A stretch of DNA of 64,000 nucleotides, taken from assembly GCA_030068145.1 (NCBI GenBank), contig JAPJBO010000362.1, positions 62,001-126,000 on the forward strand, given 5' to 3'. The position numbers and the translations under genes were made by a program. A model generated the notes under the pieces. The model had not been told where the DNA came from and did no database searches. It worked only from the letters and a program-made list of their open reading frames with translations. This DNA is from Diplonema papillatum. Taxonomy: Eukaryota > Euglenozoa > Diplonemea > Diplonemida > Diplonemidae. Each line of letters starts with the position of its first letter. Within the stretch, counting starts at the first letter, position 1. Positions 23,366 to 32,893 of the stretch are shown here, piece after piece.

Positions 23366-23962
23366 GTAGTCGCCGTACTCGATTGACTCTTCGGACGCTT
23401 CAAACGAACGCACCTCGCACTGCTTGTACACGTCTAATGACAACGGCCCGCGGTACCCTGCGTCCAGCAATATTTTGTTCAGCGCCTGATGGCGGCCGAG
23501 GCAGAACTTGAGCATGATGTCCGGCGGGAGCCAGCCGGAGAATACGGCATCGCCGTGCCGCAGGGTCACGTGCACACCCAAGTCGCCGACGTCCCAGTCG
23601 TCCCAGGTGGCGAGGAGAGTGGTGTCTGACAGCGTGGTCACCGTGCACCGAAGCAAGGACAGCTCGTCGCCAGTGACTGGTTCGAACGAAGGGTGGTCGA
23701 GTGCAGCGGCCAGGGCAAACTCGGCCAGGCCGTCGCGGAGGTTGATGGGGGCGTACCGCCCGTAGCAGCCCAGCTGCGTGCCTTCGGCGGTGTAGCCGAC
23801 GAACATCCCCGGGACGAAATGCTGCTCGGGCACGTCGAAATCCGGGGGCGGCAGCGGCTGCCACTCCTTGAGGCGGCCTTCCAGGATGTGGAAGCAGTAC
23901 GCAGCCATGCGGCGGTTGGCGAGAAGCATGGGTGGCGCGCCCTCGTCCCGTCCCCCACCCAC
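23318..23962 (-). CDS. AMMECR1-family protein
   Basis: The 214-residue product covers one AMMECR1 domain. MAAYCFHILEGRL starts the first helix. Next comes LGCYGRYAPINLRDGLAEFA, the counterpart of the family LRGCIGTF..L..GL.EYA block, then ALDHPSFEPVTGDELSLLRC and the strand pattern VTTLSDT. WDVGDLGVHVTL and LPPDIMLKF follow, with a late LLDAGYRGPLS segment. The family motif LRGCIG is altered to LGCYG, so the usual signature is not intact. The family is conserved in all domains of life; its biochemical role is not established. Starts at 23,962, 23,929 and 23,908 are all in frame; the last two fit the domain better. The final residues after EYGDYVLEF come from a tandem repeat unit. No intron is needed. 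Confidence 0.85.
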   Translation of the reverse strand: MGGGRDEGAPPMLLANRRMAAYCFHILEGRLKEWQPLPPPDFDVPEQHFVPGMFVGYTAEGTQLGCYGRYAPINLRDGLAEFALAAALDHPSFEPVTGDELSLLRCTVTTLSDTTLLATWDDWDVGDLGVHVTLRHGDAVFSGWLPPDIMLKFCLGRHQALNKILLDAGYRGPLSLDVYKQCEVRSFEASEESIEYGDYVLEFRDQWGFGLLQA

Positions 23963-24039
23963 GGGCCCACCAGCACCTGCCTTCAGTCTGGAGTGTTTGC
24001 TCTTCGTATTGTCTGTCTTTTTGGAGGGGCGGTTTATGA

Positions 24040-24345
24040 AAATGCCGCTGCGAGTTGCACCTCAACAGAAGACCTCTGCCGCCACAGGTTGCACCACGAC
24101 AGAAGATCCAAGGCGCAAGGTCCAGAACGTGCACGACAGAAGATCCAAGGTCACAAGATACCCCTGGAGGAAAACTATTGCAGAAACATGCCGCCACAAG
24201 CTGCATCACGACAGAAGACCTCTGCCGCCACAGGTTGCGCCACGACAGAGATCCAAGGCACAAGAAGGTTGAAGTATTGCAGAAACATGCCGCCACAAGC
24301 TGCATCACGACAGAAGACCTCACCAAGGTCACAAGAAAAGACTGG
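24040..24345 (+). repeat. short tandem repeats upstream of the AMMECR1-family gene
   Basis: Units contain ACGACAGAAGACCTCTGCC, GCCACAGGTTGCACC or GCCACAAGCTGCATC, and AGATCCAAGG, repeated about four to six times with variable spacing. The array lies at the 5' side of the gene, where a promoter would be expected. I see no core promoter motif. Confidence 0.65.
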
Positions 24346-24364
24346 AGGGAGACTCCATTCATGC

Positions 24365-25530
24365 TGCCGACGTCAGAAGAGGTGTAGAATTGAGTTGTTA
24401 TCACTCCAGTAGGTCATCTAACCGCAATTGTTTATCATCATTAGCCATTGTGCTGCCTCTTTGGTTTGAATGCTGATTTCGCGTGCTGCCGACTTCAGAA
24501 GAGGTGTAGAATTGATTTGATATCACTCCAGTAGGTCATCTAACCGCAATTGTTTATCATCATTAGCCATTGTTCTGCCTCTCTGGTTTGAATGCTGATT
24601 TCGCGTGCTGCCGACTTCAGAAGAGGTGTAGAATTGATTTGATATCACTCCAGTAGGTCATCTAACCGCAATTGTTTGTCATCACTAGATTTCGCGCTGC
24701 CTCCTTGGCTCGAATGCTGGTATTTCGGGTGCTGCCAGACTTCAGAAGAGGTGTAGAATTGATTTGATATCACTCCAGTAGGTCATCTAACCGCAATTGT
24801 TTGTCATCACTAGATTTCGCGCTGCCTCCTTGGCTCGAATGCTGGTATTTCGGGTGCTGCCAGACTTCAGAAGAGGTGTAGAATTGATTTGATATCACTC
24901 CAGTAGGTCATCTAACCGCAATTGTTTGTCATCACTAGATTTCGCGCTGCCTCCTTGGCTCGTATGCTGGTATTTCGGGTGCTGCCAGACTTCAGAAGAG
25001 GTGTAGAATTGATTTGATATCACTCCAGTAGGTCATCTAACCGCAATTGTTTGTCATCAATAGCCATTGTTCTGCCTCCCTGGCTCGAATGCTGGTATTT
25101 CGGGTGCTGCCATGTAGAATTGACTTGATATCACTCCAGTAGGTCATCTAACCGCAATTGCTTGTCATCACTAGATTTCGCGCTGCCTCCTTGGCTCGAA
25201 TGCTGGTATTTCGGGTGCTGCCAGACTTCAGAAGAGGTGTAGAATTGATTTGATATCACTCCAGTAGGTCATCTAACCGCAATTGTTTGTCATCACTAGA
25301 TTTCGCGCTGCCTCCTTGGCTCGAATGCTGGTATTTCGGGCGCTGCCAGACTTCAGAAGAGGTGTAGAATTGATTTGATATCACTCCAGTAGGTCATCTA
25401 ACCGCAATTGTTTGTCATCAATAGCCATTGTTCTGCCTCCCTGGCTCGAATGCTGGTATTTCGGGTGCTGCCATGTAGAACTGACTTGATATCACTCCAG
25501 CAGGTCATCCAACCGCAATTGTTTGTCATC
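24365..25530 (+). repeat. satellite array, ten units of about 125 bp
   Basis: The phrase GTAGGTCATCTAACCGCAAT recurs at 24,409, 24,531, 24,653, 24,778, 24,903, 25,028, 25,139, 25,264 and 25,389, with a variant at 25,500. Spacings are 122, 122, 125, 125, 125, 111, 125, 125 and 111. The 111-bp units lack the GACTTCAGAAGAGG block and follow units with ATAGCCATTG instead of CTAGATTTCG, so there is a higher-order pattern of one 111-bp unit after every two or three 125-bp units. No coding sequence. Confidence 0.92.
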
Positions 25531-25609
25531 ACTAGTTTTCTCGTTGCCTCCGTCCGTGCCGGGTCCAGCTCCCTGTCGTACTGGGCCCATGTGCACGGCG
25601 TAGTCAAGG

Positions 25610-25734
25610 GTGTTGAAGTATGGCTAAAGATAAAGTGGTGTCACCTGAGGGGGTAATCTCAGGGCCGCCCACGTGATAAGCCGTTAAGCATTGAGTTCTT
25701 TTAAGTACATGAACCACATGGATTAGCATGCACC
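25610..25734 (+). mobile_element. foldback element T, copy T2, left part
   Basis: Matches T1 from GTATGGCTAAAGATAAAGTG through GGTGTCAC (25,637-25,644), GATAAGCCG and the spacer TTGAGTTCTTTTAAGTACAT to GATTAGCATGCAC. The element resumes at 27,655 after a retrotransposon insertion. Confidence 0.8.
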
Positions 25735-25745
25735 CCGTTAAGCAG

Positions 25746-27643
25746 TGTGAACTTGAAATGCAGGTACCACAGGGGTAAGCTTGCATTTGTCATAGGCTAG
25801 GGTTATTTGAATACGTCGTCCGAGGACGATCTCAAAGCGGACGAGGACGGTGATAATAGGCTGGTGATATCCAGCTCCATTCTTCGTTTGTTGCGCTTTC
25901 GCGCCGGCTGTCCTGCCGAAGCAGTCGCTCGAGGGGGCGATCCTGACATGGATGAGGATGAAGTCGAGGTGGCAGGGCTGATGATATCCAGCTCCATTCT
26001 CGAAATGTTGCGCTTTCGCGCCGCGTGCTTTTTTCCGGGTTTTCCCGCCGGGTCATTCGGTGGTGTCGGGAGTCGGGCTCTTTTCTGCCCCTTCCTTGGT
26101 GGTGTCGCTCGGGCCGGCTCGGTCGGAGCGTGCTTTTTCGCCATCTTGGCCGCCTTTGGGGACGCTTGACGCGTCCTCTTCATGCGCGGTGGTGTCGTCG
26201 GCTTCTGTCGGCCCTTCTTCCGCGGCGTTGTTGGCTTCGGCTTAGCGGGGGCTGGCTTCGGGGGCGCTGGCACGTGGTGGCCCTTTTTGCAGCAGGCTGA
26301 CGGCCGCCGTTCCGCTAGCGTCGGTAAGCCGCGGCAGTCGTCACACGGACCGCGGGCGTGTTCGCGGCAGTCATGGTGGCCGGCCTTGCAGCACGCTGTT
26401 GGCGTGTTGCACTCCACGCATCTCGTCATGCGGTGCCGGTCGCAGACGGCCGGAGGTAAGCCGTCGTTGTCGGCGTGGTGGTGTCGGCAACATGCCTCCA
26501 CCGTAGGGCCGTGGTGGTGTCCGAGTGCGCGACAGACTGCGCACTTCCCTTTGTGATGGGTAGCGCACTTGGGGGCATTCTTCGTCGCCTCCGGCACTGC
26601 GTGTGGGAGGTGCAGGGGATCCGGGTTGGCCAGTGGCGCTCTGGGGATTACCCATCGCCGCGCTCTGTCCGTCCGCTCGGGCGGGTACGCCGGCGCTGTG
26701 CCGTAGCCGGTTTTCACCTGCTGCATGATGGTCGGCCCGGTTTCGGGCATGCGGTGGCGGGGCCGGGGCTGGAAGCCGGGTACGCTGCTCAGGCCTATGA
26801 ACGACAAGGCTGTAGTTTTCGACTTGAAGTCGCCAGGGAGGCACTTGCCGAGTTGTTGTTGCACGGCCAGCTTGTTGATTGCGCTCAACATGCAGCGCAT
26901 CCCGTTGGCCTTCTCCCGATGCGTCTTGGCCGCCTTGCTAGGTGCCTTGATGTCGAGGCCCGAGAACAGCTCGAAGTCGATAGCTGCCTCTACCGCTGCC
27001 ATGTCGCCATCCGATGACCATTCGAGGCCCGAGAGCCAGTCGATCGCTGCCAGGAATGTCCCTTCGTCCCAGTAGCGTAGCCACGCCCAGGCCGGGGCGA
27101 TGCGCCGGAACGGGAACTCGCGTTTCGCCGTTGGCATCTGCGCGCAGCGCTCCCAGGGGGTCGCCGCCTTACGTTCTAGCCATCTAACGCTGATCCGGCG
27201 CGCCCGCTCCGCCAGGATCTCTGCCATCAGCGCTTGTACCGGCCCGGCAAATTCCCGTGTCGCCGGCGTCACGATTCCGTGCTCCCGCAGGCAGCTCGGC
27301 CAGAGCCTCCTCTCGGACTGTGCGATCCCCGCGTACTCGGGCTTCGTGCGTATGTTCTCGAAGGCCGTGCAATCCCAGTAGACGTGGTGCTCGTCTTCCA
27401 ATGCTCCCGAGCCACACAACGTACAGGCGGGGCTTCCGCCTTGGCGAAATCTCGACGTGTATTCGGCGGTGTTCACGCCACCTGCGAGGGCAACCCTGAT
27501 CAGCAGCGCGTTCTGGGGCGGACAGTGGCGCGTTGTCCATAGAGCGTTGGTGGACTCGATCGCGATGTTGGTGATGCCGGAGAAGCTTGGCCGTCGTGTT
27601 TCCAACCGCTTCCACAGTCGGTTCCGCAGGTTGTCCAACCACA
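25746..27643 (-). mobile_element. 5'-truncated non-LTR retrotransposon inside T2
   Basis: The body is flanked by an 11-bp direct repeat CCGTTAAGCAG at 25,735-25,745 and 27,644-27,654. T1 has a single near-copy of this 11-mer at the equivalent place, so it is a target-site duplication. The element is cut at its 5' end within ORF2, as expected of target-primed reverse transcription. It ends about 57 bp after the stop codon in TTCAAGTTCACA without a poly(A) tail. Confidence 0.85.
25803..27641 (-). CDS. C-terminal part of retrotransposon ORF2 (truncated)
   Basis: An open frame of about 612 residues with no proper start, because the element is 5'-truncated. Near residue 75 is a zinc knuckle CxxC(x8)H(x5)C, the type found after the reverse transcriptase of many non-LTR elements. 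A later stretch (AIDWLSGLEW...AIDFELFSGLDI) matches the linker of the full element at 41-47 kb (DWLQQTKW...AVDFELYTGRRL). No RNase H domain follows, unlike in that element. About 100 residues contain three Cys/His modules of the form CxxHx4CxxC..CC..HH. The tail is a Lys/Pro/Arg-rich segment with two copies of a RMELDI motif, probably nucleic-acid binding or nuclear-localising. The frame is intact, which suggests recent insertion. Confidence 0.8.
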   Translation of the reverse strand, partial: WLDNLRNRLWKRLETRRPSFSGITNIAIESTNALWTTRHCPPQNALLIRVALAGGVNTAEYTSRFRQGGSPACTLCGSGALEDEHHVYWDCTAFENIRTKPEYAGIAQSERRLWPSCLREHGIVTPATREFAGPVQALMAEILAERARRISVRWLERKAATPWERCAQMPTAKREFPFRRIAPAWAWLRYWDEGTFLAAIDWLSGLEWSSDGDMAAVEAAIDFELFSGLDIKAPSKAAKTHREKANGMRCMLSAINKLAVQQQLGKCLPGDFKSKTTALSFIGLSSVPGFQPRPRHRMPETGPTIMQQVKTGYGTAPAYPPERTDRARRWVIPRAPLANPDPLHLPHAVPEATKNAPKCATHHKGKCAVCRALGHHHGPTVEACCRHHHADNDGLPPAVCDRHRMTRCVECNTPTACCKAGHHDCREHARGPCDDCRGLPTLAERRPSACCKKGHHVPAPPKPAPAKPKPTTPRKKGRQKPTTPPRMKRTRQASPKAAKMAKKHAPTEPARATPPRKGQKRARLPTPPNDPAGKPGKKHAARKRNISRMELDIISPATSTSSSSMSGSPPRATASAGQPARKRNKRRMELDITSLLSPSSSALRSSSDDVFK

Positions 27644-27654
27644 CCGTTAAGCAG

Positions 27655-27770
27655 CGGCTGCCGGCTTATCCCGTGACACCTTCTATATGTACGTTATTGA
27701 AAGAGTAGCGTTGGCACTCTTACAGGTTCGTTCCCTTGTAGCTCGCCGGGAACGGGCACTCCAGGTAAAG
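27655..27770 (+). mobile_element. foldback element T, copy T2, right part
   Basis: Continues T1 after the insertion: CGGCTGCCGGCTTATCCCGTGACACC-type end (GTGACACC at 27,673-27,680), then ACGTTATTGAAAGAGTAGCG, TTGGCACTCTTACAGG and CTCGCCGGGAACGGGCACTC. Confidence 0.8.
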
Positions 27771-28098
27771 GAAGAACACGCAGAAGTATCTTGTATTCTT
27801 TACCGTCACACGGAGGGAAGAGCAATACCGGACCGAAGCTGCGTTAAGAAAATAAAACATGAAGCAAGAAAAAGCAAGTGGAAGAGAGCAAAAAGGAAGC
27901 AGACGGAAAGAGAAGTCGGGCATGAGAAAAGATGAAGAAGACCCATCTTACCCCCCCCCCCATCCAATTCAAATTGCAGCGTTTCAGAACGAGTGGCAAG
28001 CGTCAAATCATGCATTTTTATGAGTACGCTGTAACGGTGCACCCTTTGGCTCTAAGCCTGATGGTAGTGTGGTGGCGACGGGATGAGCCCGAGTCGTA
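27771..28098. other. no gene recognised
   Basis: A-rich sequence and a C-run near 27,950. I see nothing to annotate. Confidence 0.4.
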
Positions 28099-28290
28099 TC
28101 AAAAAGCGGGAGTCGTATTGAACGCCGCCGTCAACGTATCCGAGCATAGATCCGCCGTTCGGTCATACGATGACCCAAACGTCAGAGCCAACCAAGTAAC
28201 CACCCAGGATCCTACGATCACCACTATAAGCAGCCCCAGAACCGGAAGCAGCACGTGCAATTTCCCGTAGAATGGGTCGGGTGAGGCACC
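28099..28290 (-). CDS. possible membrane-protein exon (weak)
   Basis: A minus-strand frame ending in a TGA at 28,099 contains a strong hydrophobic segment of about 22 residues (VLLPVLGLLIVVIVGSWVV) followed by a polar tail with CSDTLTAAFNTTPAF. The upstream part of the same frame runs through a perfect hairpin and looks non-coding. I do not recognise a family, and splice sites are not clear. This may be a chance frame. Confidence 0.2.
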   Translation of the reverse strand, partial: GASPDPFYGKLHVLLPVLGLLIVVIVGSWVVTWLALTFGSSYDRTADLCSDTLTAAFNTTPAF

Positions 28291-28328
28291 AGGCCCGACT
28301 TCAGTCTTCTGCCTGTGCTGCACCAAAA

Positions 28329-28364
28329 CACGGGCCAGTGTGTAAACGTACACACTGGCCCGTG
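28329..28364. repeat. perfect 16-bp hairpin
   Basis: The arms CACGGGCCAGTGTGTA and its exact inverse are separated by the four bases AACG. A second small palindrome, GGGTGTGACACCC, follows directly. No T-run follows, and the role is unknown. Confidence 0.85.
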
Positions 28365-28566
28365 GGTGTGACACCCGCGTTGTGTGTCGCCAGAGCGTTT
28401 GTTGGCACCAAAGTGCCTCGAACTCCAAAACCACACCGACCCGTCTCTTGTAGCCTGCTTCGTGATCTCAAAGAAGCCGGGACGCTTTTTTTTCAGTTAT
28501 TCTGACATTTTTTTCCGGAGAGTGCCGGTGGTCCTCCCCAGGCCCGAAATAGTGTCAACCCTTTAC

Positions 28567-28779
28567 CATGAAGGGTCAAAACCTTGTGTCTTTTTGGAAA
28601 TGGCCAAAAAAAAAAATTCTGGAAAAAAAATGGGTTTTTTGAATTTTAAAAGTTTGGAACAAACTCTGCAGTAATTTTGGAGGAAGTTGAGCAATTTTTT
28701 TTTTTTCCAAAATTTTTTTTTGGGCTCCATCGGCCCCGCGGGAGCGTTTTAAAAAGACACAAGGTTTTGACCCTTCATG
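28567..28779. mobile_element. family D element, copy D2 (213 bp)
   Basis: Inverted ends starting CATGAAGGGTCAAAACC, with a 4-bp duplication TTAC at 28,563-28,566 and 28,780-28,783. The body is AT-rich with long A and T runs. It has no coding capacity. Confidence 0.9.
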
Positions 28780-28783
28780 TTAC

Positions 28784-29180
28784 GCATGTTTGTGTCGAAA
28801 AAGCGAGTACCCTCAGCTAACCCTTTACGCATGTTTGTGTCGAAAAAGCGAGTACCCTCAGCTGGAGTTCGGACACTACGCCTCCAGAGCAAACGACACG
28901 TCAAAAAGGATCAATGTTTGGCTTAGCTGCTGTGAAGAGATTTGTTACGAAACCTTTTCCGACGAGCAATAGTTTCCCCGTTTTGGAGTCGTAAAACTCT
29001 CGAGTTTGCCCCCATAGATTGATTCCCCAGAAGGCTTTCTGCGCGCTGGACAACCTCCCTCCCCCTCCGTCCGTAAGGGCTAAGGTGTCGTTCCGGTGGT
29101 CGGCTGCTAGTCTGGAAGGGTTTCTGATGTTTGTTTTCCTGCACATTCTGCAGCCATTACGTCAGCCTAAACGAGCATCT
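28784..29180. other. no gene; one short tandem duplication
   Basis: A 43-bp segment (TACGCATGTTTGTGTCGAAA through GTACCCTCAGCT) is present twice at 28,782-28,863. Nothing else is recognised. Confidence 0.45.
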
Positions 29181-29219
29181 GACTAGTTACCGTAATTGGA
29201 TTAGTGTTGAACCCCCCAA

Positions 29220-29805
29220 AATGGGGCTGGGTGTCCCAGGTTTTACCCGGTTCGGCATTTTTCGGGGTTTGCGACTTTGCGGACTTTGCAGAACATCGGG
29301 ACCCTGGTGTTTGCCCGCGCCTTGGGGTGCTCAATACTCAGCTCGACCCCTAGATGCCGCTGTAATAGGAGGCTGCAGGACCACCCCTGGTGCAGTCACG
29401 CAGGAGACTACCTGGGAGTCCCTGGTTGTACCCGGTTCGGCATTTTTCGGGGTTTGCGACTTTGCGGACTTTGCAGAACATCGGGACCCTGGTGTTTGCC
29501 CGCGCCTTGGGGTGCTCAATACTCAGCTCGACCCCTAGATGCCGCTGTAATAGGAGGCTGCAGGACCACCCCTGGTGCAGTCACGCAGGAGACTACCTGG
29601 GAGTCCCTGGTTGTACCTGGTTCGGCATTTTTCGGGGTTTGCGACTTTGCGGACTTTGCAGAACATCGGGACCCTGGTGTTTGCCCGCGCCTTGGGGTGC
29701 TCAATACTCAGCTCGACCCCTAGATGCCGCTGTAGTAGGAGGCTGCAGGACCACCCCTGGTGCAGTCACGCAGGAGACTACCTGGGAGTCCCAGGTTTTA
29801 CGCGG
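29220..29805 (+). repeat. tandem array, three units of 185 bp
   Basis: Exact-period units contain GGTTCGGCATTTTTCGGGG, GAACATCGGGACCCTGG, GCCTTGGGGTGCTCAATAC and GGAGACTACCTGGGAGTCCC. They differ at only a few bases, so duplication is recent. Frames are open across it on both strands because 185-bp units shift frame each time and have few stops; I do not call them genes. Confidence 0.93.
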
Positions 29806-30570
29806 TCTGTCATTTCCCCGTTCCAGCTTTAGTCCAGTTCAACATTATTCCAATTACGGTATTCTGGATCTCCGGAGCATTTTCGGGCCACCTGAGTGGT
29901 AGTTTTGGGTTTCTGATGACCCCCGGTTTCGGCAAAAGTGAAGACCGGGGCCATCGCTACAGGCAAATGGCGGTTCAAGGCCGGCTGCGGCCCGGGCGCA
30001 GATGGGGGCGCACGCAGCATCGGTGACGCGTCGGCAGTATGTTTGCGTTCTAGGATGGGGCTGCCACCATGAGGCACTGGGATGTGCGGTGCCGTCGCAA
30101 AAAGGGCAAGATCGCCCTTTCTTTCGCCCGCAAAGGATAAATGTGCCGGTCCGTCCCTATCTCTTGAAACTGCATCGAAGTGCCTGCCGCTGTTTATCAC
30201 AGTGAATCACGGTCCACCACGTTCTATCAGTTCCATCCCTAGTCCCTAGAGCCGCATCGAATTGCCCGGTGCTGTATTCTTCGGTCTGTCACGGTCTATC
30301 AAGAGGGGATGGACCGGCTCAGATAAAGACAAACGCACGGGGGGAGGGGAGAAAAAAAAAACAAAAAAAGACAAAGTAACGGATGTGATGACGCAGCGAG
30401 CTGATAAGAAGAAAAGAACCCGCCCCCCATCTCCCTCCCCCCCGCGCAGAGGGGGACAGATCGAATGCTAGCCCACGCACGCACACATAGCGACACACAA
30501 CGCATGAGCCCTCGCTGAAGCTGGGCTTCGCCGTGTGCAGTTGAAGTACGGTTATTCCCGTTTTTTTTTT
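29806..30570. other. no gene recognised
   Basis: About 29,825-29,900 has short phrases shared in inverted form with 5,287-5,400 and in direct form with 34,140-34,215 (GAGCATTTT.GGGCC.CC). About 30,140-30,290 resembles the 6.2-6.7 kb minisatellite, inverted. Confidence 0.4.
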
Positions 30571-30574
30571 TTTT

Positions 30575-30790
30575 GTATAAGCACCTGCTTTGTAGGAAAT
30601 ACTTGAGGAGGCTGCCAGCTGCAAAAGATCAAAGGAGGTAAATGTGCTGTAGCCCACACGAAACACAGGTGAATCTGGGTTTAGTGGCGGGCGTAAGCGT
30701 TCAACAAAAAAGACCCCTTGTGTAGTTGTATTGTTTCTCCCCCTCTAGCCTCCTTCGAAGTAAGCACAAGGCAGCCCCTCGAGTATTTTA
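30575..30790 (+). repeat. family F dispersed repeat, best copy
   Basis: Begins AAGCACCTGCTTTGTAGGAA, then ACTTGAGGAGGCTGCCAG, GATCAAAGGAGGTAAATGTG, TAGCCCACACGAAACACAG, TTTAGTGGCGGGCG and CTAGCCTCCTTCGAAG, ending CCCCTCGAGTATTTT. It has no terminal inverted repeats that I can see. Confidence 0.7.
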
Positions 30791-30959
30791 TGTTTGTGTT
30801 TCCAATCCTGTTTTGGACTGTTTCTTGCAAGAGATTCCGGTTAACATGCGAAGGAGGGGTGGTCATTTTTGCAAAGGTAAGCCAGATCCAGATCCTGGGC
30901 ACGAAAGGAGTTTCGTCTTTTTTTTGAAGTATCACCTGTCCCGGGTCCAGTCATCACCG

Positions 30960-31180
30960 CGTTGGTTGGTGACAGCTCGAGACAGCCAATACGTGGTGGA
31001 GAACGTGGGCCCGAGGGTCGGAATACCCAGAGACAATAAACCATGGTATTCCGAGGGTGGGAATACCTAAAGACACCTCAACCATGACATCTCGAGAGCA
31101 GGCAGCCCTGGAGACACCTAAATCACGGCATTTCGAGGGTGGGAACCCTAGAGACACCTAAAGCTAACCCATGGCATCTC
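30960..31180 (+). repeat. degenerate tandem repeat of about 40 bp
   Basis: Units carry CCATGGTATTCCGAGGGTG, GGAATACC and AAAGACACCT. About five diverged units precede the 28S fragment. Confidence 0.55.
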
Positions 31181-31239
31181 TATTTCTTCTCGTCAGACAA
31201 TACGAAGAGCAGAAACTCCTAAATGATGGCTTCCCGAGA

Positions 31240-31562
31240 GGGTATGAGCGATCACTCGGACACCTTAAGTCAGCTCTCGGTTCATCCCGCGTCGCCAGTC
31301 CTGCTTACCAGAAGTGGCCCACTTAGAACCAGGATTCTACGTCAGGGTTCAATGAAGTAACCCCGAGCTCACGCCCACTTAAAGTTTGAGAATAGGTCGA
31401 GGAAGCGATTTCCCCAATGCCTCCAATCATTCGCTTTACCTGGCGTAACTCCTGTTTTCGTTCTGGCTATCCTGAGGGAAACTTCGGAGTGAACCAGCTA
31501 CTAGATGGTTCGATGGGTTTTTCGCCCCTATACCCAGCTTTGACGAGCGATTTGCACGTCAT
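31240..31562 (-). rRNA. 28S rRNA fragment
   Basis: On the minus strand this contains conserved large-subunit rRNA sequence in the expected order: TGACGTGCAAATCG.TCGTCA, GGGTATAGGGGCGAAA, ATCGAACCATCTAGTAGC, TGGTTC.CTCCGAAGTTTC, CCTCAGGATAGC, CCTATTCTCAAACTTTAA, GTGGGCCACTT.TGGTAAGC and CTGGCG..GCGGGATGAACCGA. Both ends stop abruptly, so it is an isolated fragment and not part of an rDNA unit. Similarity is high enough to suggest a recent insertion or a retained functional sequence. Confidence 0.9.
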
Positions 31563-31689
31563 GGTACTGGATGGCAACAAGGGGCAACTGTGCGTGTGCG
31601 AGTCCGGCCTTGTGTCTCCAGCAACCCTCGTGCGGGCGTCCAGATTGGTGCCTTTAGGTATTTTGTTTGTTGTCTTTTTTTCTTCGTAA

Positions 31690-31812
31690 TAACAATTAAT
31701 TGTAAACACGAAAGAGAACGCTGGCAGCGTGTTTGGGAGAAGATTAGCCTACCGATCATATTCACTCACTATCACTCACTAACAGGCTAATCCTCCCCCG
31801 GCACGTACAAAC
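31690..31812 (-). repeat. family H repeat, second copy
   Basis: Carries GAAAGAGAACGCTGGCAGCG, then GGCTAATCCTCCCCCGGCAC and GTACAAACAAA, the inverse of 16,262-16,345. A segment of about 50 bp that includes a duplicated TATCACTCACT separates the two conserved halves. Confidence 0.55.
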
Positions 31813-31814
31813 AA

Positions 31815-32270
31815 AAAGCACCTGCTTTGTAGGAAATACTTGAGGAGGCTGCCAGTTGCAAAAGATCAAAGGAGGTGACTGTGCTGTAGCCCACACGAAA
31901 CACAGGCGTAAGCGTTCAACAAAAAAGACCCATTTTGTAGTTGTATTGTTTCTCCCCCTCTAGCCTCCTTCGAAGTAAGCACAAGGCAGCCCCTCGAGTA
32001 TTTTTTAAATACTTTTTTGTAGAAGCACCTGCTTTGTGGGAAATACTTGAGGAGGCTGCCAGTTGCGAATATCAAAGGTGTGTTACTGTAGTGTGGTACT
32101 CATCGGCATGCCGATGACTCCCCGCTATCGCAACAATATTCCAATATCTACAATATGTGCTGTAGCCCACACGAAACACAGGTAAATCTGGATTTAGTGG
32201 CGGGCGTATGTGTTCAACACAAAAGACCCCCTTTGCAGCTAGCCTAAGCACAACGGAGCTCCTCGAGCAT
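31815..32270 (+). repeat. two family F copies in tandem
   Basis: The first copy (31,815-32,010) lacks part of the middle. The second (32,020-32,270) has an insert of about 80 bp between AGTTGCGAATATCAAAGG and TGTGCTGTAGCCCAC. Both keep AAGCACCTGCTTTGT.GGAA at the start. Confidence 0.65.
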
Positions 32271-32568
32271 TTTCTTTGTGTTTCCGGCGTTATTCGCTCT
32301 TCCGAAAGCCGTTGCTCGGGGGTACTAACTTCGAAGTTATATGAGACGATGCCAAAAGGAGGAGGGGGAAGTTCGGGCAAAAAGATTTGCGAGTACGATG
32401 CTGTGCATGTGTGGGGTATGCGAATCTATGCTCAGCAGAAGGCTTCCCGGATGGATTTGGGTCTCCGTTTGGCCTTCGAATACAGGTTCTGGAGCATACG
32501 GGCCGCGCATGCATGACAGCAGCGTGTTTCACTTCGCCAGAACATTTTTCGCCCTCCCGCCCTTTGAA

Positions 32569-32892
32569 GATCTTCGGCCTCACTCGACAGTAGCAGTAGT
32601 AGTTTGAACTTGATATGCAGCAACAATCTGTTGCGATAGACTGCACAGTAGTAGTTGCCGTCGCATCCCCACAGAAACGGGAGTAAAACGGAGCAGTGTT
32701 TGCTTTCAAACGATTCGAGTGCGGTGGCATGAAGATCTTCGGCCTCACTCGACAGTAGCAGTAGTAGTTTGAACTTGATATGCAGCAACAATCTGTTGCG
32801 ATAGACTGCACAGTAGTACCGTCGCATTCCCACAGAAACGGGAGTAAAACGGAGCAGTGTTTGCTTTCAAACGATTCGAGTGCGGTGGCATA
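32569..32892 (+). repeat. 162-bp tandem duplication
   Basis: Two near-identical units each begin GATCTTCGGCCTCACTCG and end TTCGAGTGCGGTGGCAT. The second unit has a 3-bp deletion near the middle. Confidence 0.9.
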
Positions 32893-32893
32893 A

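Noticed and set aside
24365-25530. The 125-bp array as a CRISPR array
   Set aside because: Whole units are repeated with no unique spacers, and the DNA is clearly eukaryotic.
29131-29902. Plus-strand frames of 135-170 residues with a repeated peptide
   Set aside because: They follow the 185-bp tandem array, change frame with each unit and have no recognisable domain.
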